Both the position numbers and the translations under genes were made by a program. Positions 1-5,396 of a stretch of 7,756 nt of DNA are shown here, one piece after another; position 1 is the stretch's first letter, and each line of letters starts with the position of its first letter. Below the pieces are notes generated by a model. That model was not told the DNA's origin and searched no databases. It worked only from the letters and a program-made list of their open reading frames with translations. The stretch comes from Kiritimatiellia bacterium. GTDB taxonomy: Bacteria > Verrucomicrobiota > Kiritimatiellia > UBA8416 > SLMC01. The stretch lies in NCBI GenBank assembly GCA_007133745.1, contig SLMC01000425.1, positions 1-7,756 on the forward strand, in the 5' to 3' direction.

Positions 1-51
1 CATGGCGAAAAGAAGCCCGATCTCGGATCGTCGGGAACGGTTAAAAAGTGA
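1..51 (+). CDS. C-terminal end of an upstream gene (partial), possibly secDF
   Basis: Frame 1 is open from the window edge and reads HGEKKPDLGSSGTVKK followed by a TGA stop. This TGA shares bases with the recJ start as GTGA, a stop-start overlap typical of translationally coupled genes. The tail is lysine-rich and hydrophilic. In chlamydiae a fused secD/secF gene lies immediately before recJ, and a charged cytoplasmic tail would suit SecDF. That identity is an inference from gene order, because 16 residues are too few to recognise a family. Frames 2 and 3 are also briefly open, so even the choice of frame rests on the coupling argument. Confidence 0.4.
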   Translation, partial: HGEKKPDLGSSGTVKK

Positions 52-1802
52 GCCAAGCCGCTGAACGCGCGCCCGAAAACGCTCGTTACGGACTATGGAC
101 AACGCCTTCTGTGGACGCCGATGCCGTACAGGTGCTGACCGAGCGGCTGGGCTTGTCGGCGATTCTCGCAACCATTCTGGCTGCCCGCGGTCTGGACCAC
201 CCGGATCGCGCGGCAGCCTTTCTCGATCCTCGCCTCAACGCCGTCTCCGACCCGTTCCTGATCCCCGACATGGATCGCGCGGTGTGTCGCCTCGCCACGG
301 CGCTCCGGCAAAAAGAATCCATGGCCGTGTTTGGCGACTACGATGTGGACGGCGTGGTCTCCACCGCGCTGCTGACCCAGACGCTTCGCCAACTGGGCGG
401 CTGCGTGAACCCGTTCCTGCCGAACCGCGTGCAGGAGGGCTATGGCTTCACGCCCGCGGCGCTGGCTCGCTGCCTCGCCCAAATCCGGCCCAGCCTGATC
501 GTCACGGTCGACTGCGGCACAGGCGCAACCAATAGCGTCGCGTTGGCGCGTCAGGCGGGATGCGATGTGATTGTCACCGATCATCATGCGCCCGCTCCGC
601 CCATAGCCGATGCCAGCGCCGACATCAATCCGAAACGGTCGGGCCGCGAAGCCATTCACGCGCTGGCCGGCGTGGGCGTTGCGTTCAAAGTCTGTCACGC
701 CCTGGTGAAACACGGTCGCCAGCACGGTTTCCCGCAGTCGTCGAACATGGATTTGCGCGATTGGCTGGACTTTGTCGCCTTGGGATCCGTGGCGGATATG
801 GTGCCGCTGACCGGTGAAAACCGCACGTGGGTCCGCTACGGACTCAATCAATTGAACCGAACACGCCATATCGGGCTGCGCGCGCTCATGGATACCGCCA
901 AGCTGACCCCACCCCTTTCCCCCTCCGATATCGGGTTCGGACTGGGTCCGCGGCTGAACGCCGCCGGACGGCTGGGCAGCGCGGACGATGCGCTGGCGCT
1001 GATGATGACCGAAGACGCCGCCGACGCCGATCGCCTGGCGCGCCTGCTGGACAAGGCCAATCGACAACGCCGCGCCCTCGAAACACGCATCGGGAACGAA
1101 GCCTCATGCATGCTCGAAAACGATTTCGACACCGCGCGCGATTTCGGACTGGCCCTGGCCGGCGACGACTGGGAACCCGGCGTCATCGGCATTGTCGCCT
1201 CGCGCGTCTGCCGTCAGCGCTTCCGTCCGACCGCCATCGCATCCTTCCGCGACGGCGACAGCGGACGCGGCTCCTGCCGCAGTATCGAAGGCGTCAACAT
1301 TTTGAATGTTCTGGAACAATGCGCCCCGTTCCTGGACGCCTACGGCGGGCATCGCCTGGCGGCCGGCTTCTCGATCGGGCGCGCCGCATGGCCGGAGTTC
1401 AAGCAAGCCTTCAACAACGCCTGTCGCGAGCAATTGAACGGACAGGCCCCAACTCCGGTTCTGGCCGTCGACGCCTGGATCGACGGCCTTCAGGACGTCA
1501 CCCCGACCCTGCATTGGCAACTTCAACGTCTGGCCCCCTTTGGGCAGGACAACCCGACGCCGATTCTGGGATTTAAAACCCTGGCTCTGGACGGGCCACC
1601 GCGCGTGCTTGGCGGACGCCACCTGAAATTCCGCGTACGTCATGGCGCAACCGCCATGGACGCCATCGCTTTCGGGTTGGGCGACCGCGCGATCCCCGAT
1701 AGCGCCATCGAACTGGCCGCCTGCCTGACCGAAAACACCTATCGCGGAAGAACAACCCTGCAACTGGTCGTCAAGGATTTCCGACCGGCCGACACAAACT
1801 AA
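48..1802 (+). CDS. recJ: Single-stranded-DNA-specific exonuclease RecJ
   Basis: RecJ degrades single-stranded DNA 5' to 3' in the cytoplasm. It acts in RecF-pathway recombination, mismatch repair and processing of stalled forks. The 584 residues match the usual RecJ length (E. coli about 577). The DHH domain is intact: GDYDVDG at 96-102 supplies metal-binding aspartates, NRVQEGYG lies at 126-133, VDCG at 154-157, the signature DHH at 178-180, and GSVADMVPL at 246-254. GPRLNAAGR at 300-308 follows. The DHHA1 part carries GVIGIVASR at 378-386 and GGHRLAAGFSI near 433-443. A C-terminal OB-like region includes LAPFGQDNPTPIL at about 495-507. The GTG start overlaps the upstream stop codon (GTGA). 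There is no strong Shine-Dalgarno sequence, only a GGGAACGG stretch, which fits translational coupling. All catalytic motifs are present, so the enzyme should be active. Confidence 0.96.
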   Translation: MSQAAERAPENARYGLWTTPSVDADAVQVLTERLGLSAILATILAARGLDHPDRAAAFLDPRLNAVSDPFLIPDMDRAVCRLATALRQKESMAVFGDYDVDGVVSTALLTQTLRQLGGCVNPFLPNRVQEGYGFTPAALARCLAQIRPSLIVTVDCGTGATNSVALARQAGCDVIVTDHHAPAPPIADASADINPKRSGREAIHALAGVGVAFKVCHALVKHGRQHGFPQSSNMDLRDWLDFVALGSVADMVPLTGENRTWVRYGLNQLNRTRHIGLRALMDTAKLTPPLSPSDIGFGLGPRLNAAGRLGSADDALALMMTEDAADADRLARLLDKANRQRRALETRIGNEASCMLENDFDTARDFGLALAGDDWEPGVIGIVASRVCRQRFRPTAIASFRDGDSGRGSCRSIEGVNILNVLEQCAPFLDAYGGHRLAAGFSIGRAAWPEFKQAFNNACREQLNGQAPTPVLAVDAWIDGLQDVTPTLHWQLQRLAPFGQDNPTPILGFKTLALDGPPRVLGGRHLKFRVRHGATAMDAIAFGLGDRAIPDSAIELAACLTENTYRGRTTLQLVVKDFRPADTN

Positions 1803-1810
1803 AAAAGCGC

Positions 1811-1839
1811 TGGCTTTTCCGTTTTGGAATCGCTAGTGT
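1811..1839 (+). promoter_or_regulatory. Candidate sigma70-like promoter of the FHA-kinase gene
   Basis: A weak -35-like TGGCTT (1811-1816) is followed after 17 bases by a -10-like TAGTGT (1834-1839, four of six matches to TATAAT). The kinase ATG begins at 1849, nine bases after the -10 box. Transcription would therefore start within a few bases of the ATG. No purine-rich ribosome binding site fits in between. The alternative is read-through from recJ, which ends 46 bases upstream. The -35 match is poor, so this rests mostly on spacing and on resemblance to the promoter-like element before the PHP gene. Confidence 0.35.
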
Positions 1840-1848
1840 TCTCTTGCT

Positions 1849-3171
1849 ATGAAACTGGTATTCAGCAACGGTCCGCTTGCGGGCAACAAATACCTGATCG
1901 ACCAAACCGTCATGATCGGGCGGCACGGATCGAACGACATCGTTTTGTCGGACCCCTCCATTTCCCTGGTCCATTGCCGCATCTATTTCGACAAACAGCG
2001 GGTCTTCGTTCAGGATCAAGGCTCGACCAACGGACTCTATCGCAACGGCGAACGGGTCATTCACACGGAATTGCGCAACGGCGACCAGTTGATCCTCGGT
2101 CAAATCGGAGCCACGATCGAAATTCCGGTGGCCGAGGTTTCGACCGACGTTCGGCGCCTTCAGCGCAAGGAAGACGAAGAAACCCGGGTCGAGGAAGCGG
2201 ACGAGGAATTGTCGGGCAACATCTTCGATGCCGTCACTTTTTTTCTCAAGCGTAAAATCGCCGATGGCGGCATGGGGGCTGTTTACGAGGCCACGCAGTT
2301 CGGCGCGGAAGGCTTCACCAAAACGGTCGCCATCAAAACCATTCTGCCGCGTTTCGCCAAAAAAGACGAGTTCGTCTCGTCCTTTGTCGGAGAAGCTCGG
2401 CTAGTATCCAACCTCATCCACGAAAACATTGTGCAAATTCATCATTTGGGTCGGCACGAAAACGGCTACTACATCGCCATGGAATACATCGACGGCATCA
2501 GTCTGACCGATTTCATGCTTGAACACGACCGACAAGGCCGGGGCATTCCCGTAAATATCGCCACCTTCATCGTCAGCCGCATTTGCCGCGGGCTGGAATA
2601 CGCCCATGAAAAATGCGACGCGCAAGGCGAACCGCTCAGTCTCGTGCACCGGGACGTGTCCCCCAACAACATCATGCTCAGTCGCGAGGGAGACGTTAAG
2701 CTGACCGACTTCGGCGTGGCGCAGGCAGCGGAATTCATGAAAGACGAAGACGGCGTGCTGGTGGGAAGCGTCGAGTACATGTCGCCGGAACAGGCCAGCT
2801 TCAATACCGTCGATCACCGCAGCGATATCTTTACGCTGGGCCTCGTCTATTACGAGCTGCTGGCCGGCATACGCGTTTTCAAAAAGCAAAGCGACGATAT
2901 CGACCAAACGCTCGAACGCGTACGCGAAGCCAATATCCCCGACATCCGCAGCTATCGCCCCGACGTGCCGGACAGCACGGCCGATATCCTGCATGTCGCT
3001 TTGCAAAAAAAGGTCGACGACCGGTTCCAATCGGCCGAAAACATGGCTGCCGCCCTAGAACACGAACTCTACGCCCGCGGACCCGGCCCCACAACCATCG
3101 AACTCGCCCGATACATCCATCGCATGTTCGAACAAGCCCGCCCCGTCCATCCGCTGAACCCGGCGCCGTAA
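1849..3171 (+). CDS. Ser/Thr protein kinase with N-terminal FHA domain
   Basis: This is a cytoplasmic Hanks-type Ser/Thr kinase of 440 residues with an N-terminal phosphothreonine-binding FHA domain. FHA (about 1-95): GRHGSND at 24-30, S39/H42 in the SxxH motif, and DQGSTNG at 56-62. An acidic linker of about 100-123 leads to the kinase domain (about 132-408): glycine-rich loop ADGGMGAV at 138-145, VAIK lysine K163, helix-C E182, catalytic HRDVSPNN with D269 and N274, DFG at 287-289, SPE in place of APE at 312-314, and subdomain IX D326. All catalytic residues are present. The first glycine of the nucleotide loop is alanine, and HRDVSPxN is a variant common in kinases of large-genome bacteria such as myxobacteria. 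There is no membrane segment and no PASTA or other sensor domain, so the input is probably phosphoprotein binding through FHA. No phosphatase or substrate gene is adjacent. The ATG start gives an intact FHA first strand (MKLVFSNGPLAG). Confidence 0.95.
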   Translation: MKLVFSNGPLAGNKYLIDQTVMIGRHGSNDIVLSDPSISLVHCRIYFDKQRVFVQDQGSTNGLYRNGERVIHTELRNGDQLILGQIGATIEIPVAEVSTDVRRLQRKEDEETRVEEADEELSGNIFDAVTFFLKRKIADGGMGAVYEATQFGAEGFTKTVAIKTILPRFAKKDEFVSSFVGEARLVSNLIHENIVQIHHLGRHENGYYIAMEYIDGISLTDFMLEHDRQGRGIPVNIATFIVSRICRGLEYAHEKCDAQGEPLSLVHRDVSPNNIMLSREGDVKLTDFGVAQAAEFMKDEDGVLVGSVEYMSPEQASFNTVDHRSDIFTLGLVYYELLAGIRVFKKQSDDIDQTLERVREANIPDIRSYRPDVPDSTADILHVALQKKVDDRFQSAENMAAALEHELYARGPGPTTIELARYIHRMFEQARPVHPLNPAP

Positions 3172-3180
3172 AGCGGATGC

Positions 3181-3236
3181 GCCCGCCAGCCGGAGGTCGG
3201 AAGTCGGCAAAGGCCGCAAGGCGGGCTAACGCCCGC
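3181..3236. repeat. GC-rich hairpin cluster in the convergent gap
   Basis: GCGGGC (3221-3226) and GCCCGC (3231-3236) form a perfect 6-bp stem with a TAAC loop. The same strand can pair instead with GCCCGCC at 3181-3187, which is the reverse complement of GGCGGGC at 3220-3226, so two structures compete. No T-tract follows on either strand, so it looks more like a REP-type palindrome than a classical terminator. Only a genome-wide search could show whether it is dispersed. Confidence 0.4.
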
Positions 3237-3260
3237 AATCCAAGTGTGCGGGTATGTGGG

Positions 3261-3298
3261 TTTGGGAGTGTGTGTGTTTTCACCCACACACTCACAAA
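3261..3298. terminator. GT/CA-rich imperfect hairpin between convergent genes, possible bidirectional terminator
   Basis: The left arm at 3261-3277 pairs with 3282-3298 over 17 positions with two mismatches (3265/3294 and 3275/3284) around a TTTC loop. It lies 90 bases after the kinase stop and 53 bases after the isomerase stop on the opposite strand, where a shared terminator would be useful. Neither strand has a clear U-tract directly after the stem, so intrinsic termination is uncertain. The left arm is part of a longer run rich in GTG and GGG (3244-3280). Confidence 0.35.
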
Positions 3299-3350
3299 CA
3301 ATTACGTCTCCAATGTCTTGTTTTTTCGGCAGGACGGCGTGGCTTAGGCC

Positions 3351-4127
3351 CTAATCCAGCCTGCGCACGAAGGCGAGTCCCTGCAAGACTTCCTGTTCGG
3401 AGCAGTTCTGTTCCAGCAGCTTGACGGCATCCAATGCCTTGACTTTTCTGTGGAAGTCCAACGGCAAATCGCCTTGACCGGGAACCAGATGCATGTCGTT
3501 GAACCGGGCTTCGTTCCGGTCGATGCAAGCGTCCGACCAATGAACGCGGCCAATCAGTTCCGGGCGCCGCAAAAAATCGAAAAGCGCGCGGCGGCGCGCT
3601 TCGACGTCGTCATGAACAGCCGCGCTGGTGGCGGCGTGGCTGACATCCAGCGTGAGCGCCACGTTGGCCCGATCGATATCGCGGTGAATTCCAAACCATT
3701 CCTCGGCGCAGTCCCCGTAAATCCGACGGTGGGCCGGCTCGCGCAAAACCTGATTCTCAATGCACAGCATGATCCCGACGTCCCGCGCATAGTCCGCCAA
3801 GCATCGGAAACTTTCAATCATCAGTCCGTAATCTCCAACGCGAACCGTATCGAGCGACTCGAATGCCGCCGTATGCACCACCATCCGGTCCACCGGGTAT
3901 TGGCGGCCTGACTCGATGGCCGCCATAATTGCGCGGATCGACCGCTCCCGCTCGTCCGCGTCAAGGGCGGCAAGATTGCAGCCGGCATACGGAAGATGTA
4001 CGCCGCGCACAAAAGGAACGTACTGGTCCCAGCCGGGTCGCGTATCGTAGCGACCAATATGCGCCTCCACCCCAAGATCGTTCGCCTTCACGAACGCGAC
4101 CGAATGAATGGGTCTGACCAAATACAT
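3351..4127 (-). CDS. Sugar-phosphate isomerase/epimerase family protein (xylose isomerase-like TIM barrel)
   Basis: The 258 residues fit the compact TIM-barrel family that includes sugar-phosphate isomerases, epimerases and endonuclease IV-like enzymes, which use a divalent metal. Probable metal and active-site residues sit at the ends of successive strands: VHLPYAG at 43-49, VVHTAAF at 83-89, IENQ with E124, LTLDVSHAA with D161 and H164, VHWSDA with H196 and D199, MHLVPGQGD with H213, and E239 near the C-terminus. No signal peptide or membrane segment is visible, so it should be cytoplasmic. It lies 77 bases downstream of the PHP gene on the same strand, probably in one transcript. AAGGGA, seven bases before the ATG, supports the start; an in-frame stop lies 16 codons further upstream. 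The substrate cannot be read from the sequence. Members of this family often act on keto-sugars, inositols or their phosphates. Confidence 0.85.
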   Translation of the reverse strand: MYLVRPIHSVAFVKANDLGVEAHIGRYDTRPGWDQYVPFVRGVHLPYAGCNLAALDADERERSIRAIMAAIESGRQYPVDRMVVHTAAFESLDTVRVGDYGLMIESFRCLADYARDVGIMLCIENQVLREPAHRRIYGDCAEEWFGIHRDIDRANVALTLDVSHAATSAAVHDDVEARRRALFDFLRRPELIGRVHWSDACIDRNEARFNDMHLVPGQGDLPLDFHRKVKALDAVKLLEQNCSEQEVLQGLAFVRRLD

Positions 4128-4134
4128 CGCCTTG

Positions 4135-4140
4135 TCCCTT
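4135..4140 (-). promoter_or_regulatory. Ribosome binding site of the isomerase-like gene
   Basis: AAGGGA on the minus strand lies seven bases before the ATG. The same hexamer precedes the PHP gene at six bases, which supports both starts and suggests the pair is translated in the same way. Confidence 0.6.
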
Positions 4141-4204
4141 CCCGTTTTAACAATTTCCCGCTGCCGAACCCGGAATCAGCGCCACGGCGGAACCATTCAA
4201 CGGC

Positions 4205-5224
4205 TCAATCCGTGAATATCGGATTGACAAGAAAAACAGGCTGATAGGCGCCTTCGCCGTATTTTCGCGGACGCGGTTTCGCGGCTCCGCGCACCCGGTA
4301 GTACAGGCCGCGCGGGACGGTCTCCGAAAAACGGAATGCGCCGACCGGTACATCCGTGAAACTCCGAATCGCCCGGCCGTCGGACACGATGTCGATATGA
4401 TCGACAGGCAAGTGAATCTGGAATTCCAGCCTCAGCTCGGACCGGCGCGAGTCGGCGGCAGGACGCGACTCGAAAACCGGGTCGGAAATCATGTTGTCAA
4501 CCGTACAGTAAAAACCCCCATTCCGATAGGCTGAAAGAATGTCTTGGTAACTGTTGTTTTCCACCCAAAGATGGTCTTGAACGAATTCGCCCGGCCAATA
4601 ATCGTGCCCGCCCGCGCTGAAATGGGCATGAAAATCGGAGCCGAACCGGGCGAAAATTCTGCGGCCTTGCATAAGCAGACGATCCCAGTCTCCGCCGACA
4701 TCCCAAACCTGCTCGGCCCGTCGTTCGCCCCGGTCGATGCAGGCGATAACCTTGAACAATTCGAATCGAGCCAGTCGTTCCAGATGTTCGAAGGCCACCA
4801 CGGGCGCGTTCGGATGATTGAAGACCATAAACGCGTCAAGGCCCCAGCCTTCCTCGATGAATCTCATCTCATCTTCGGCCCGCTCGATGCCTGCGACACC
4901 GGCCCGTCGGTCGAAACGCCGAACCAGCTCGCGCTGCAACTCGAACTCGCGATTCTCCGGCTGCGTCAGTATCATGACATGGCGCTCGATCGGGAATTCC
5001 AGCTCGCCCGTATGAAAAATCGGGATATCCGGAAATTGCTTTCTGGCGTCGAGAATGGCGCGATACTGGTGTTCGCCCCAGTTGTCGGAATTCCGGGCAT
5101 GGCCCGATATCGCCAGAAAATCGCAATAGGGTAGCGACTGTTCGACAAGCTCCGCCACCGGCAGCGTCCCGTCCTCGCAACAATCGGAATGCGTGTGAAT
5201 ATCCCCTGCGATCCATTGCCCCAT
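4205..5224 (-). CDS. PHP-domain metal-dependent hydrolase (CehA/McbA-like)
   Basis: The 339 residues carry a PHP (polymerase and histidinol phosphatase) metal-binding fold. Visible ligands in order are GDIHTHSDCCEDGT with H10 and H12, ISGH with H42, HTGELEFP with E74, RHVMIL with H82, FNHP with H137 and GSDFHA with D197 and H199. This arrangement fits a di- or trinuclear metal centre that hydrolyses phosphoesters or related bonds. The order of motifs, and the GEFVQDHLWV stretch before a C-terminal beta-rich region (about 250-339), resemble the CehA/McbA-type metallohydrolases. Members of that family include carbaryl hydrolases, but most have no known substrate. No signal peptide is seen. The gene begins a probable operon with the isomerase-like gene 77 bases downstream, which suggests hydrolysis of a sugar or polyol derivative followed by isomerisation. 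The ATG is supported by AAGGGA six bases upstream. The family is clear; the substrate is unknown. Confidence 0.87.
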   Translation of the reverse strand: MGQWIAGDIHTHSDCCEDGTLPVAELVEQSLPYCDFLAISGHARNSDNWGEHQYRAILDARKQFPDIPIFHTGELEFPIERHVMILTQPENREFELQRELVRRFDRRAGVAGIERAEDEMRFIEEGWGLDAFMVFNHPNAPVVAFEHLERLARFELFKVIACIDRGERRAEQVWDVGGDWDRLLMQGRRIFARFGSDFHAHFSAGGHDYWPGEFVQDHLWVENNSYQDILSAYRNGGFYCTVDNMISDPVFESRPAADSRRSELRLEFQIHLPVDHIDIVSDGRAIRSFTDVPVGAFRFSETVPRGLYYRVRGAAKPRPRKYGEGAYQPVFLVNPIFTD

Positions 5225-5230
5225 AACCGT

Positions 5231-5236
5231 TCCCTT
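5231..5236 (-). promoter_or_regulatory. Ribosome binding site of the PHP gene
   Basis: AAGGGA on the minus strand, six bases before the ATG, is a good Shine-Dalgarno match and fixes the start of the PHP protein. Confidence 0.65.
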
Positions 5237-5240
5237 GTAG

Positions 5241-5270
5241 GTTCTACAGTTTTAAGCTAGGAAATGGCAA
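5241..5270 (-). promoter_or_regulatory. Candidate sigma70-like promoter of the PHP-isomerase operon
   Basis: On the minus strand TTGCCA (5265-5270; five of six matches to TTGACA) is followed after 18 bases by TAGAAC (5241-5246; four of six matches to TATAAT). The leader to the ATG would be about 10-16 bases, just enough for the AAGGGA site. As in the candidate kinase promoter, TTTCC lies just after the -35 box and the -10 box starts with TAG. This gives the PHP-isomerase pair its own promoter, separate from glgAB upstream. Confidence 0.5.
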
Positions 5271-5290
5271 GGCGATCCTTTTCGCCGCAC

Positions 5291-5350
5291 ACTTCGTCCC
5301 CCGCTTCGTCTCCACGCTTCATCGGTTACACGTAAACCCATCGCTTCGTC
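5291..5350. repeat. Degenerate CTTCGTC-type repeats in the glgB-PHP gap
   Basis: CGCTTCGTC occurs exactly at 5302-5310 and 5342-5350. Near copies are ACTTCGTCC at 5291-5299 and CGCTTCATC at 5315-5323. Spacing is irregular and no reading frame through it looks like a protein. It may be a small regulatory repeat, remnant DNA or chance composition. Confidence 0.3.
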
Positions 5351-5375
5351 GTCGTCTTTCTTCGCTCATCATGAT

Positions 5376-5396
5376 GGGCGGACTGAAAGTCCGCCC
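5376..5396. repeat. Perfect palindromic hairpin at the 3' end of glgB (REP-like)
   Basis: GGGCGGACT (5376-5384) and AGTCCGCCC (5388-5396) form a perfect 9-bp stem with a GAA loop on the plus strand (TTC on the minus strand). The right arm touches the glgB stop codon, a TAG on the minus strand occupying 5396-5398. No T-tract follows on the minus strand, so it is not a textbook intrinsic terminator. It could stabilise the 3' end of the glgAB transcript or be one copy of a dispersed palindrome. Confidence 0.6.

Noticed and set aside
2..64. Alternative frame 2 coding end (ATG at 2, stop at 62-64)
   Set aside because: It would overlap recJ by 17 bases without a coupling signal. Frame 1 with its GTGA overlap is the more likely gene end.
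93..1067. Long open frame (324 codons) antisense to recJ
   Set aside because: High-GC codon use keeps stops out of the opposite strand. The translation has no recognisable domain and the opposite strand encodes a complete RecJ.
1803..1818. AAAAGC-GCTG-GCTTTT hairpin after the recJ stop as a terminator
   Set aside because: The stem is only six pairs, mostly A-T, and overlaps the candidate kinase promoter. It is too weak to call.
1811..1830. Possible sigma54 (-24/-12) promoter before the kinase
   Set aside because: TGGC is present, but the -12 GC element is missing at the required spacing.
4544..5134. 196-codon open frame on the plus strand inside the PHP gene
   Set aside because: It is the antisense shadow of a gene with all PHP motifs. 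No ribosome binding site or family signature was seen.
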